Below are positions 11,763 to 22,341 of a stretch of 64,000 bases of DNA, in pieces; within the stretch, counting starts at the first letter, position 1, and every line of letters starts with the position of its first letter. The notes beneath the pieces were generated by a model, which was not told the origin of the DNA, searched no databases, and was given only the letters and a program-made list of their open reading frames with translations. The stretch comes from Nageia nagi. Its lineage: Eukaryota > Pinophyta. The DNA lies in assembly GCA_050084985.1 (NCBI GenBank), contig JBITNC010000001.1, positions 144,212,001 through 144,276,000 on the forward strand, in the 5' to 3' direction. The position numbers and the translations under genes are program-made.

Positions 11763-13116
11763 GTAAGGAACCCTTTTCCTTCTCAATTTATTTTCACATT
11801 TCTAATTTCATGGCTTGCTAAGGAGAATAGGGTTGGGAGGGAGGTATTGGTCGGCCAGTGGTCGGCTTATGAAAAAAAAATTTAATGTTTGAAAGCTAAA
11901 AAAAATATTCCCACTTCTTTGTTTTATATAAATCACATTTAAAAAAAAAAATTCAAAAAAGGTTTTCTTTTTCTTTATTTTTAGCTAGAAAAAAAAGAGC
12001 ATTTTTTTTAAATGCTACAAAAAAAATTATTGAAATAATGCATTGTTACGTCGAGAGGCGTTTCTACAGCTGCAGCATGGGGGGTGGAGTGGTTAAACAA
12101 TTGGCGGGAAAATAATTTTTTTAAAATTAAAATTGTATAGCTGAAATATTAAAAGACACATCTTTTCAAAAATTATTATATAAATGGAAGGAAGAATATC
12201 AAACATCATAAAAATTCATTCCCAAATCAATCGAGAGATGCAGTGAATTCGAACAAGCAAAGTTGGAACAAAAGATTGTAAAAACAGAAGAGAACTTTAA
12301 TTTTATTGTAAGTTAATTCTCTGCTATTGTAAATATATTTTTACTGTAATATTTCTTATTTCTTATTTTACATACAATTTATACTCTGAATTCTTTTGCG
12401 CTTCTTATCTTGCTGTTCGCATAAAACTTTATCAAAAAATGCTCTGAATTCACAAAGTTTTACATGTCTTGGTCTAACATATTCGTTGTTGATGCCTTCT
12501 TTTCATTAGAAATTTATTCAATAAAATCAACACAAGATCATAAAATCCCCATTATACCAAAGTAATTTAGTTTATATTGTATTGCTATATCCAAGATAGG
12601 CGCCTCGAAATGATATCTCTCGACATTTTTTGATATATAAGGGGTTATATCAAAGCTAGTATACTATCCTCTTATATAGGTAAAAAAAATGATTTTCTCT
12701 CTTAAAAAAAAATCAAAGTATGAGTGAGGATAATAAATTTAAAAAAATTGAGAGCTATTCCTTTTTATTCAACAATAAATGGCTTAGACAATATTACAAT
12801 TTTTATATACTAATCTCTTTAATTAACACATGCTCACTAGAGGTTAGTATAACAAAAAATGCATCATATTTCTACTTTTAGCCATATTTTGCAAAAATAA
12901 GACGAACTAACACATAAACAATAACATGTTAGTAGCAAAAAATGCAATATTCCAATAATAACCAAAAAAGAAAGATAATATACCTTCTCTTAGTTTTACC
13001 TCAACAATGAAATGAAGAGATGAGGAATGAAGATCACCAAGTTGTAAAAGAAGATCTTTCACACCAAGAAAAAAAAAAATATTCACACCAAGGATGTTAA
13101 TAGGAGCTTCCAAGGT

Positions 13117-13128
13117 GCTCTAATACCA
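13117..13128 (-). other. Primer-binding site of element A
   Basis: The minus strand reads TGGTATTAGAGC, 3 bp inside the LTR edge at 13132, identical to the site of element B at 44999-45010. Confidence 0.88.
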
Positions 13129-13131
13129 ATT

Positions 13132-13624
13132 TGAAGGAACTAACACTAACAAGATAATTTCTAATCAACCAAGATCACATGAAAGCTTACAATAACATCT
13201 AACAAACTCACAAAGCAATCTCACAACACAAGATGTAAGTGGTTCCTCCAACTAGGAGTACTTCACTAACTAGATCTTTTCTTCATTCACAAATACAACT
13301 CTCTTACAATCCTCCTAATCTCAACTACTACACTTCTATCCTATAGCATAACTTTACTCCACAATTGGTGTGTGATTACAAAGAGGGACCCTTCTATTTA
13401 TAGGCCAAAATCCCTCTTTGGATCACCCTTTTATCCAATGTACAAATGCATGAAATACACATCCTTTTACCCAAGGGGCATGCTTATGACATGGAGTGTA
13501 GGACAAGTTACATAATCATATTCACTTAAATACTTAAGGTATCAAATGATACCTTTAAGTATTAGTAAACTTACATAGAATATTTAATACAAACCTTTAC
13601 AATAATGCATTATACATTCCAACA
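13132..13624 (-). repeat. 5' LTR of element A
   Basis: About 493 bp. In element orientation it starts TGTTGGAATG and ends ...CTTCA. It is homologous to both LTRs of B (44503-44994, 52465-52961), except that the last ~30 bp differ. A TATA box (TATAAATAG, minus strand, about 13397-13405) precedes the likely transcription start. The perfect duplication AAAGT follows at 13625-13629. Confidence 0.93.
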
Positions 13625-13838
13625 AAAGTCAACTAAAAATATGCTAAATTGGAAAATGCAATATCTAATTTAAAATGTTCTTGTGTTTAGGAAATATGGT
13701 CGCATTTGCATAGAAACACAGTAGGGACCCTATTTGATCTTGATGAAATGTAGTAGGGACCATGTTTATGAGAAAAGAGTAGAAAACTTCATTCTCTAGG
13801 TTGGATTTTGATCTTTTTGTGAAACCAAGTTTTCAATA
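13625..13838 (-). repeat. 5' LTR of element C, outer part
   Basis: Continuation of 4731-4984 beyond element A; it matches about 766-944. It ends ...TTTTCAATA on the plus strand and is followed by the duplication ATTCT at 13839-13843. Confidence 0.88.
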
Positions 13839-13843
13839 ATTCT

Positions 13844-15070
13844 CAATCATGAGAATAGTGTCTATTAGTTGGTGATTGGTGTCATTTGTGATGGTCCAAC
13901 TCTTCTTGAAAATCAACATGTAGTTTTTCAAGCACATATGAATAATGCTCAAGATATTATTCCTCAACCCTAGAACATACAATGTGTCATGCATATGCAT
14001 TATCTTATTGATCTTTACTTTGAAAGCAATAGAACTTATATCGGCAATACTAACCTATTTGTTGTCACCAAACCTAACTTTTCCAGTGACATTCTTCTCA
14101 AGATTGACAAACAAGCTCTTATTTCCAATCATATGGTTAGAACAACTATTGTGCAAATACCAAATTTGATCATCAACAATTTCAAAGTTGTTATGCATTG
14201 AAACAAGTTGACATCATTGTTGGAATCTTCAGTGAAGTTGACTTTGTGTTGTTTCTTCTCCTTTTAGAAACATTGTTATTCTATGTGACCATATTTACCA
14301 TAATAGTCATAATGGCAAGGGTCTGATATCTGGCTATGACCTTCTAAGCAACTTCTTCCTCTACCATAGCCACCTTTGTAACCTCTATCATTGCGACCTC
14401 TTAAAGAAGAGTTGGAGCTAAAGGAAGTGGAGGCTTGATTATTCATTATGAGCTTGCCTTGAAAATCTTGATCAAGATCCTCAAACATGTCTTTGATCCT
14501 TTACTCATAGGTCTTTAAGCTTTCAAGAAACTCAATTAGAGTGAGTTGGGACAAGTTCTTAGACTCCTCTATTATGATGATGATGGGATCAAACTATTGG
14601 GGAAGGCTTCTAAGAACTTTTTCAACAATATGAGTGTCACTAAGATCATCGCCATGAGAATGAATAGCATTGACCAAGTTCTGAACTTTGTTCATGAATA
14701 CCTCAATAGTCTCTCCATCATTCATTTTGAGAGATTCAAAATCTCTCCAAAGCATTTGTAGCTTGGCTACTCTAACCTTGGCGAAGCCCTTGTAGGCACT
14801 CTCAAGCGTATCCCAAGAAGCCTTTGAAACTTTGTATTTTGCTATCTTAGGAAAGATTGAAATATCTATCCTACTTTGTAATGCAAATAGAGATTTAGCG
14901 TATTTTATCTAAATGTTCAAAAGCTTTTTTTTCTCATCCGATATGAGAAGTGCAAATATCGTTGCATCTACTTTTGTATAACCATGGAAGACAAGAATCC
15001 ATAGGTCTTGAGAGATGAAAAACTTTCTCATTCTGATACTCCAATATTCAAAGTGTTCACCATTGAACAT
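13844..15070 (-). pseudogene. Element D gag, decayed
   Basis: Starts at 15070 with MFNGEHFEYWSIRMRKFF, a typical Copia gag opening ('F.G..Y..W..rM...L'). It continues through the UBN2-type region (about 14880-14500, e.g. LVNAIHSHGDDL) and a basic Gly/Arg-rich stretch. The knuckle near 14290 reads CHYDYYGKYGHIE, in which the usual second Cys is not at its expected place. The frame has few stops for its age. It runs into the insertion site of element C at 13843 and resumes at 513. Confidence 0.85.
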
Positions 15071-15131
15071 AGAGATCAGAAATTGAGAATAATTTTCATC
15101 CTTTGAATCCAATTTAAACCAATAAATTATA

Positions 15132-15145
15132 CCATTCTGATACCA
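15132..15145 (-). other. Primer-binding site of element D
   Basis: The minus strand reads TGGTATCAGAATGG, matching the initiator-Met-type site over its first 10 bases, 2 bp from the LTR edge at 15148. Confidence 0.8.
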
Positions 15146-15147
15146 AT

Positions 15148-16703
15148 TGAATATTTGATATGCACAATCAATAAAAGTATTATCATGGTCAAATATGTAG
15201 TCATGATCAAACAAGGCACTAGTCATGGTCAAATAAATTTTTTGTACAAAATAATAGAGTTACTATGCTCAAGATCAGTGCAAATATCATATTCCTATAC
15301 TTTAAGGATGATAATGTAAGCAATAGTTAGTCATGGTGCAACACTAGGAGGAAATAGGGCAATGTCATATTTTTACAAAGATGAAATCAGCCAAAGAGTT
15401 ATCGGGATGCAGCCTAGGGAAAATTCAATATATCACACTTTCCATAGGATGATGTCAGTAAATATATTACAATGATATAATACTGGGAGAATAACGTTGA
15501 GTGCCATATGGCAAGAGAAATGATATCAACAACATAATTACCAAAGTGCAACACAATAAGAAATGCAACAAGTATCTACCAACAAGACATATGACATTAT
15601 CCAAAGCTCAAAGAAAGATCAACAAGGCAAAAAACGTAATGAATATTGGGTGGCAAGAGTAATGAAATCATCAAAATCTCAAGAGTAGCATGGAAAGGAA
15701 AGAATAGCATTGAATGTTACGCAATAAGAGCAGTGATATCATCCAAAGTATGAACATGATGCGATAAGGCTTTATAAAGTATGGTATGATGCAACATGGG
15801 ATGATAAGCATAACATAGTATAGCGAACATGAAACGACATGATAAAGCATCAAAATGCATCTAGTAAGCAAGTAAATCTATCAAGAAGCCTAAAACACAT
15901 TCTATCTTGAAGATGAAGGTCCAATACTGCTTTGAAGGGTATGAAAATAGATTTAAACACATGCAAAGAGGGAAATCTAGTTTGGACATGATTCTAGTAA
16001 GGGAAATCATGAAACTAAAGAGCTAAGTCAAAGACTTAAGTGTTTAGACTTGTCTAAGATCCAAAATAGGATAACAAGAATGCAAACCAATATATTTCAC
16101 TTATGAAAGCATAAAACAAGAATATGACTAATACTTAAAGAGCTAAAATATGGACTTAATGATAAGAAGTACCTCAAACCAGCTTCAATATGCTTGTATG
16201 AAGATGTCAAGTCATACACGATAATTCAACCACATGAAGAGAAAGAAAATAGAGTTGCAGAGCAACAAAATATTTTCTACTATGAGTGATGAAAATGGTA
16301 GCATAATATTACTATAATCTCTTCTTTATGTATTACAAAGGAAAACTAATTCCTATTTATAGATACAAAAGGTAGAGTATTGAAGACTCCAAGAAATCCA
16401 ATAAATCACAATCCACTCAGAGAATTATGAAAATATAAATGAAATCTATAGAAAGGAATGGGTGTCCATGTTTGTGTGTTTAAGGAAAATTTGATCAGAT
16501 TATGAACATTAAAGCTCTACTACATGCCTGCAAAAGGAAATAAATATCGATAGGTGAAGAATCAATATATTGCATTGTAGCCATTAGAGGAGATGTGCAT
16601 GTGTGGAATATGCGACCAAAATAAGAATTCAAATCTGAACATCAAATTCCTTCATAAATATGCTATCCAGATTGACTTTTTGATTGGGTAAATGATGCCA
16701 ACA
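15148..16703 (-). repeat. 5' LTR of element D (about 1.56 kb)
   Basis: Bounded by the primer-binding site on one side and, on the other, by the junction where the reading frame of Ty3/gypsy element E stops. In element orientation it begins TGTTGGCATC and ends ATATTCA, so it has TG...CA ends. A TATA box (TATAAATAG, minus strand, about 16355-16363) lies in the expected upstream part. No coding sequence is seen inside. The 3' LTR is outside the window, so this span rests on the two boundaries only. Confidence 0.72.
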
Positions 16704-16912
16704 TGAAACAATTTTATCACTTCTTATTTCATGGTTGTTTTAATCAAAGGATTAATAGGTATTTGCTTTTGCCTAATTGGCTTTGCATCTTCAATGAGAT
16801 TAATTGTGTGTTGAATAACACCGTTGTTATACACTTTGAGGTCATCATAAGACCAAGTTATAACTCTAGCAAACTCCCTATAGAATTCAATAATTTATCT
16901 ATTTTCCTATAA
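16704..16912 (-). pseudogene. Element E, N-terminal RT segment
   Basis: The minus strand reads FARVITWSYDDLKVYN, then HTINLIEDAKPIRQKQ, IPINPLIK, and M-K-stop-E-V-I-K-L. This is the well-known run-in to Ty3/gypsy RT ('F.WSY.D.....' / 'H.I.L..ga.PvrQk.' / 'NP.....v..E..KLl'). It stops at the left edge where the LTR of element D begins. Two stops lie near its start and one near its end. Confidence 0.8.
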
Positions 16913-17219
16913 GTTGTTCTGATTTCCAATCTTAAGAACCTTCCCTAGGGATATCTCTATGTCTTGATAATTCTTCTCTTCAACTTGCATTCTCTTTCTT
17001 CTTATATGATCATCCTTATCAAAGAGTCTTTCCAAAGAAATAACATCTTTGGGAAGGGAATTATTCTGCAATTGAATAATATCTTGCTCTTTGAATGGTT
17101 CTTGAATAGCTTCTACATCATGTCCATTTATCAATTGTTGTATTAACACTTGCGAGAAGCATTCATTATCAGGGACTAATGGTCTGTAAATAATCTTAAC
17201 TCTTGAACAGTTGAAGAAA

Positions 17220-17512
17220 AATTCAATTGGTTCAAATTGTGTTTCTTTATGAGCAAGTGCATCAACTTTTGCATTTTTATCAGTTACCTGATAGATCATT
17301 AATTCAAAATCCTCAATAATTTTTATGCATTTGATGTCCATTTTAAGATCTTATTCCAAACCCAAACACAATGCTTCATATTCAGCTGCATTATTAGTGC
17401 AAACCTAAATTAATCTAAAAGAAAACTTCTTGATACCTTCAAAGGGTGATTTAAAAACTATCCTAGATGTGGCCCCATTCTTTGACCTAGCTCCATCAAA
17501 GTACATTTTCCA
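17220..17512 (-). pseudogene. Element E, RNase H of the extra (archaeal-like) type
   Basis: The minus strand reads WKMYFDGARSKNGATS, then VCTNNAAEYEALCLGLE, then IEDFELMIYQVTD, then NAKVDALA. The YFDGA Asp and the NNAAEYEAL Glu match the first two catalytic acids of the extra RNase H found in Tat-type Ty3/gypsy elements. The GDS of the third position appears as EDF. The segment between QVTD and NAKVDALA is much shorter than usual, suggesting an internal deletion. In-frame stops lie before VCTNN and before DLKMD. Confidence 0.75.
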
Positions 17513-17533
17513 CACTTCTGAGCTTGTAAGTTT

Positions 17534-17878
17534 TTATTTTTTTAATGTTGGTATAGGAGTCTCATGCTCACTGATGACATAGTTGTCAAGATCAATGTCA
17601 ACTATTGAATTTAGAAAATTTATTATGTATCCATCCTCAGTGTGTAGTTCTTTAATTAATCCATCAAGTTCTTCAACCTTGTTATGGTTGAGATTCACTT
17701 GGTTCATCTTTTTTACATGGAAAGGAGATGTAGCTTCATTGAAATTTTTTATTCTTTTATCTTTGACAGGGACCATAATGTGAGAATAATCCATGGCTAA
17801 ATATCCTCCAAGCTTGGCTATGAATTCTTGGGATAAGCATATACTGAAAAGAGAGGGTAAAGCAACCGCTATGATGTC
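17534..17878 (-). pseudogene. Element E, protease tail and spacer
   Basis: Downstream of the protease core the strand reads LCLSQEFIAKLGGYLAMDYSHIMVPV, like the C-terminal tail of gypsy proteases ('LSR.W...LGG....D.S...iP'). A hydrophilic spacer of about 80 residues, with no recognised domain, leads into the RNase H. Confidence 0.55.
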
Positions 17879-18190
17879 TTAGATAACAAATACATCAAGA
17901 CACTTATGTAACTTCATACCCACATCATTTACTACCCCAATTATTTTCATATTTATCTCATCTAATTGCAGTACTTCATTAGATATCCTAATACATGTTA
18001 GACCTATTACATCAAAGACTTTCTTTGGCATGGCTATTATTGAAGTTCTTGAGTCTATTAGACAGTTATGTATTTTATGACCTTCTATTTGCAATGTGAT
18101 GTAAAAATGAGGAGGTCTTATCTTACCCATCTCAAGAAGCTTTGCAGCTACTTCTAAGTTGAGATTAGAAAAATCTTCCCTTTTACTCAA
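17879..18190 (-). pseudogene. Element E, aspartic protease
   Basis: 103 residues open on the minus strand. The core reads HNCLIDSRTSIIAMPKKVF, in which D-S-R replaces the catalytic D-S/T-G; the following S-I-I-x-M-P is the usual gypsy protease signature. The change at the Gly position suggests inactivity. Confidence 0.75.
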
Positions 18191-18229
18191 TTATGCTAAG
18201 GATACTTTAAGAAAATATATTTGTTCAAG

Positions 18230-20085
18230 AATTTGCAATGCATCAAAAAGGGAAAAATTTAGAATGGGTTCTTTTTAACTCATTAATAATATTATAAGGA
18301 GCCAAGTTTGGAGGCCTACCTTATTTCTCTATATATTTCTTTTGAAATTGTTGTGTAGCCTCTTCTCTGAGTGATCAAGTCAATGATAGAAATTTGAAGG
18401 TTTTCACCATTTTTCATTCTTGTCCTCTAGTTGTTGGTTTGCACTAGATGACTCAAGCTTGTTTTTATCAATTTCCCCTTAAACTTTTAATTTAACCAGA
18501 TCCTTTATTTTCTCTTTCATTGGTTCTTTTGAAACTCCTTCATGATGCTTAATAGGAACAAATAGGTCTTGAGTAGGAGCCAACACAGTTGAAATCTCCT
18601 TAAATGCTCTCTTTGAAACTCTGGTTTATACAAAAAAGACACCAATATTTGTTGGAGATATATTCACAGCATTATGCCTGATGAATTTGAATTCATACAT
18701 TAATAATTCACTCCCTTGTTTGCAACTAATTGAGACTTATATTGATAATTAGGCCATGATTCTTGCACATGAGGATCACTACATGTTTTATACCACTCTA
18801 GACTCGATATCGTAGAAGCTTCTAGGGATGTGTGAACTTTATCATCTTCCTTTCTTGGTTGGTTGGGCATCTGATCCATTATTTAATATGAAAATCCTCT
18901 CCATCAAATATTTGATTGTTCCTTCCCATTGTAGTAAATTGGTTCATCATATTTTAGAGCATGAATTTAACCTCATTTATTTCAACCTGCATGGGATTTT
19001 CATGTCGTACTTGAGCAATTTGAGGTGGAGTAGGCAAGGCAAGTGGAACATTTGGTGTCAAAAGGGTTAATGGTGCAATAAGAGCAAGCAATGCCAGAGG
19101 AGGTTCTATTAGAGGATTAAGTTGAGGAACATTTGCCATAGGGGGAGAATATGAAACAAGCAATGCTTTGATTGCTTGAGATTATATGAAATATGAGAGG
19201 AAGGCATAACCATCTAACTTGGGAGCTTTCCAATAGGTATAAGGGATGCTTCAACACTTATTGCAGTCCTATAGATTACCAGGAAGTGTGTTTCTCCCAT
19301 CATTTGTATTTACAATGCTAGATCTAGAGAGAAGGCACTGAGATAATACATATAAGGTTGAGATTCAAAGGCTCTTACATGAATTAGAACTATTTCAGGT
19401 TTTTCCAAATTGGATATTAAAATTAGTAATAGCTTCTTAATCATGCATTTAGATAGAAGTGAAATGTGTTATCAAGGACAAGGGATCTCCTACTTCATTG
19501 AACTCGAAGATGAATGACTCAGCTAAGTCACACCAAGTAGTTATTGAGCCATTAAGCAAGAATCTAATACCAATCTAAAATCTTCCCTTTCAAATATTAG
19601 GCAAGCAACCTAACCATAACATCTTCTTGAGTGATGTTATAAGTTTTACCCATGGCAATGATATCGAGCAATGTTCATATGTAATCTTTCCAATTCCCTC
19701 TTAAGCTTGAAAAGACTTTAAGGCATTAAATGGAACAAGAGCTGGATTTTGCGAATTCGTAGGCCCAATAGTATTCCATTCAAGATAAATTTAAGGTGCA
19801 ACAAGCGCAACCATATTTGTTACAACATTAAACAATGAAAGAAATGGAGCAATGGGAATATGGTTATGAGTCAAGATATCAGTCAAGGATTTGGTTTTCC
19901 TAATTGAAAGAACTCTTTTCCCAAATTGGTCAAGTTCTAAGAAGTTAGGGTATTTCTTGGATGCTTTAGCCTTAAACCTTGTAAGCATGAACTTCCTTGA
20001 GAATTTGAAAAGGACTTGTAACCCTAATGGGTTCTTTCTTAAAGAAAATTGTGCTAAAAGAATAACAATAAATAAGAACAACTAA
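18230..20085 (-). pseudogene. Element E, gag, decayed
   Basis: The most recognisable part is about 19700-19400 on the minus strand, with GSITTWCDLAESFIFEF after a damaged 'W...L', the central motif of Ty3/gypsy gag. About 19160-18950 encodes a Pro/Leu-rich linker. Stops and frame changes prevent a continuous reading. The start is not located; the ATG at 20081 opens a 96-residue frame of uncertain identity. Confidence 0.6.
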
Positions 20086-20700
20086 CCTTGTTTGTTGTTG
20101 AGTTGCCAATAAGATCGTTGGGGACCTTATAAACTTTTTGAATGGTGGATTGTGTCCTATCGGATGTGCAAAAAAAATAAAACTACTGATTGAGATTGAT
20201 CATATGCACATATATGTGAATCACAATCAATTGATTCATTAAGGATTAACTGTATTTTCTTCAATTTAGCCCTTTTTCAACTTAGGATCAAATTGGATCC
20301 ATGTCAAAACAATATTCATGATCTCATCACTCAAAAGATTGCCTCTTTCTTAATTCAAAGGTAATCTATTCTTCAACATGATTTAGCTCAAACTTTCAAT
20401 CCGACATTGCATATTCTCAAACATATTCTTATGAGCTTGGCTTCCTTCACTCGACTCCATTTGAGGGGTTAGTTCCCTAGCACCAATGGTTAGTAGTGCT
20501 TTGAATGCTTTTGGATGTTCCTAGATAATATCTTTAATAAATTTAAGGATTTGATAGGTATCAATGCTTGTAACATTGAAATGAAAATATTGAATCCCTC
20601 CAAGAACTCTAGGGTTTTTTGCTCATAAAAGCACCCTAAAAACTGAATGATTGGTTGAAACATGAGTTGACTTCACCTATATTTTGATACTAAAAATTAA

Positions 20701-21871
20701 ATGGATAAATCATAAATAATTCAAATAGTATCAAATATGTAATTAATTAATGATAACTAAAAATCAAGTGTGGGGTACAATCCAATTATTGGAAATCAAA
20801 CCAAATGTAACCAAACAAGAGAAAAGTGATACCAACCATGTCATCTTACCTCTTGAAAAGAACAAGTTCTTGATGAATCCTCACAAGATCTCAACTCAAT
20901 AATCCACATGAATGTGACCCTGAGACTAGGTTAAGATCCTATCGCTTGTGCTAGAAAATAACTAACCTCCATTAAGAGATCAATTAATCAATACCTGTAG
21001 GATAAGAAACATTCTCGTGTATAATGCAAAATATGGAAATCGACAAAGCTCGTGTGAAAGATAAAATCTCAAGTCTTGTAAAGTGGTGCTAAGAATCATC
21101 AATTAATAGAATGTATGTTATGTATTCTTCTTTAAATATGCAAATCTCCATTTGACCCAATCTACCTTGCTTAACACTCATTTGATCCTTACACCCAAAA
21201 AGCGAAAAAAAACATAAGATGATTTACATGTTAACCCAATAATATAATATATCATAAAGAATATCTAAATAAAAGAACATTTATTTTCATTTATTTAAAG
21301 ACAACTGTAGTAGGAAAATATATATATTGTATGTATCATCTCTAACTAACATCAAATGTCTTATTCTTCATCAAAGTTGGATATATCTAAACTCTTTTAC
21401 TACTATAATATTTGAAACGTTGAAACGAAACAAACAAAACAAAATCCAAAAAATATAATATGCTAATTTTTTGTTATTTTCTCATATTATTATTTTTCTT
21501 TTTTCACAAACCCTAACAGTAGTTCTATAATTTAACTTGCATGGATAAATCTCAAAAAGTAGAATAGATTCAAACTCTTACACCAAAATTAAACTGTTGA
21601 ACATTCTTTGACCGAGTAGAAATGAAAAAAGAACTTCCTCAATGGTTATCTTTGAAAAATGAGAAGAAACATCCTCACACTTTAAAGCATTACTTTCGGA
21701 CAAACTTAAAAAAGATTTTCAAAAACACTTTTCATTTGAAAAAAAAAAGTACAATATATAAAATCTCTCATTAAATCGCTCCAATTCACTTAAACATGTG
21801 GGATAATACTACCTTCATATTTTTAATTTTTGAGAATCGATGCCATGACATTCTCTATATTTCCTAAAAAG
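20701..21871. other. No recognised feature
   Basis: AT-rich intergenic sequence. It might include the 5' LTR of element E, but I find no LTR ends, primer-binding site or coding motif that I can defend. Confidence 0.4.
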
Positions 21872-22331
21872 AAAATCATAAACAACCACTTAGGAAACAT
21901 TTCTGCTTCCTTTAAGATAGTTATAAATATCAATCCACCTTTTAGACTTCAATGGATCTGCAATGTAATTCAAAAGCTTCAGTACAGTCTAATCATATAA
22001 ATTGAGGGGATTACCCAAATGTTTAAATATATTGATAAAAGACGGTGATTCTTCTAAAGTGCGTGAAAACAAAATCCATAAAACAAACGAATTTTCCAGA
22101 GACATCAATTATTCAATTGTGTAAAACAGGTTCTTTCATATTTGTAATGGCTGATCGTTAGCAAGAGACTGAACAGCATTTGCACAGCCTTCTGATCAAG
22201 CCTAAATACCTTGTAAATTCAAACTATAACGATTGGAGCAAGAAATAAATTGGCATTGGCATGGTTTGATTTTAAAAGCATAAAAGTACAAATCTGCAAA
22301 AGGATAGTAGTATATTGTACCTCATCATTTT
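21872..22331. repeat. Tandem duplication downstream of RPT4, unit 1
   Basis: About 460 bp, matching 22342-22835 nearly end to end at an offset of about 470 bp with scattered substitutions and small indels. Shared landmarks are 'aaacatttctgctt', 'tcatataaattgaggg', 'tttgcacagccttctgat' and 'aaattggcattggcatg'. Confidence 0.88.
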
Positions 22332-22341
22332 ACAGTAAAAT

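Larger units (their letters stand above)
10870..12950. other. Copy-specific segment in the leader of element A
   Basis: Between the gag-proximal block shared with B and the short LTR-proximal block (about 12960-13116), I find no counterpart in B. Part of it (about 10950-11770) is clearly GC-richer than the surrounding element and contains a TBP gene fragment on the plus strand. From 11780 to 12950 it is AT-rich and I recognise nothing. Boundaries are estimates by eye. Confidence 0.5.
4985..13624 (-). mobile_element. Copia element A, nested in the 5' LTR of C
   Basis: A minus-strand Ty1/copia element of 8.6 kb, flanked by the perfect 5-bp repeat AAAGT (4980-4984 and 13625-13629). Joining its flanks restores a continuous copy of the LTR seen at 514-944. 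It has a full 5' LTR (13132-13624), a primer-binding site (13117-13128), a very long leader (9505-13116), gag-pol (9504-5232) and a truncated 3' LTR (4985-5231). It is a sister of element B (44503-52961). A deletion at about 5231 fuses the RNase H region directly to the middle of the 3' LTR. Two further pieces sit inside it: a probable solo LTR in gag and a TBP gene fragment in the leader. Confidence 0.92.
514..13838 (-). mobile_element. Copia element C with non-canonical LTR ends, containing element A
   Basis: A minus-strand Ty1/copia element, about 4.7 kb once element A (4985-13624) is discounted. The 3' LTR is 514-944. The 5' LTR is split by A into 4731-4984 and 13625-13838. A 5-bp direct repeat ATTCT flanks the whole element at 509-513 and 13839-13843, which fixes the ends. 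With those ends the LTR reads TA...CA in element orientation rather than TG...CA. A primer-binding site lies at 4714-4727 and a purine-rich tract (GGAGGAGAA, minus strand) abuts the 3' LTR at about 945-953. The coding region carries many stops. Confidence 0.88.
1..16703 (-). mobile_element. Copia element D (left part outside window), interrupted by element C
   Basis: A Ty1/copia element on the minus strand. From its 5' end: a 5' LTR at 15148-16703, a primer-binding site at 15132-15145, gag from about 15070 down to 13844, then (after element C at 514-13838) pre-integrase and integrase at 1-513. The domain order gag then integrase is the Copia order. It belongs to the same lineage as element F at 41212-43187; their gag and pre-integrase regions are recognisably alike. 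At 16703/16704 it abuts, inside a reading frame, the RT of Ty3/gypsy element E, so D was inserted into E. Its other end is not visible, so no target duplication can be confirmed. Confidence 0.8.
16704..20700 (-). mobile_element. Ty3/gypsy element E, 5' portion (Tat-like, extra RNase H before RT)
   Basis: On the minus strand: gag (about 20085-18230), aspartic protease (18190-17879), a spacer (about 17794-17534), an RNase H of the extra type (about 17512-17220), and then the conserved stretch that precedes RT (16912-16704), cut off by element D. This order, gag-protease-RNase H-RT, is read directly from the sequence. Stops occur throughout. Its 5' LTR was not found; 20700 is a loose right limit. 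The rest of RT, its own RNase H and integrase would lie left of element D, outside the window. Confidence 0.7.

Noticed and set aside
11776-13100. Further exons of the TBP fragment
   Set aside because: I looked for the conserved phrases that follow the first exon and found none on the plus strand before the primer-binding site of element A.
20090-20170. Possible tRNA-complementary primer site for element E ('gttggggacc')
   Set aside because: The orientation is opposite to the gag and protease frames, and no LTR edge lies beside it.
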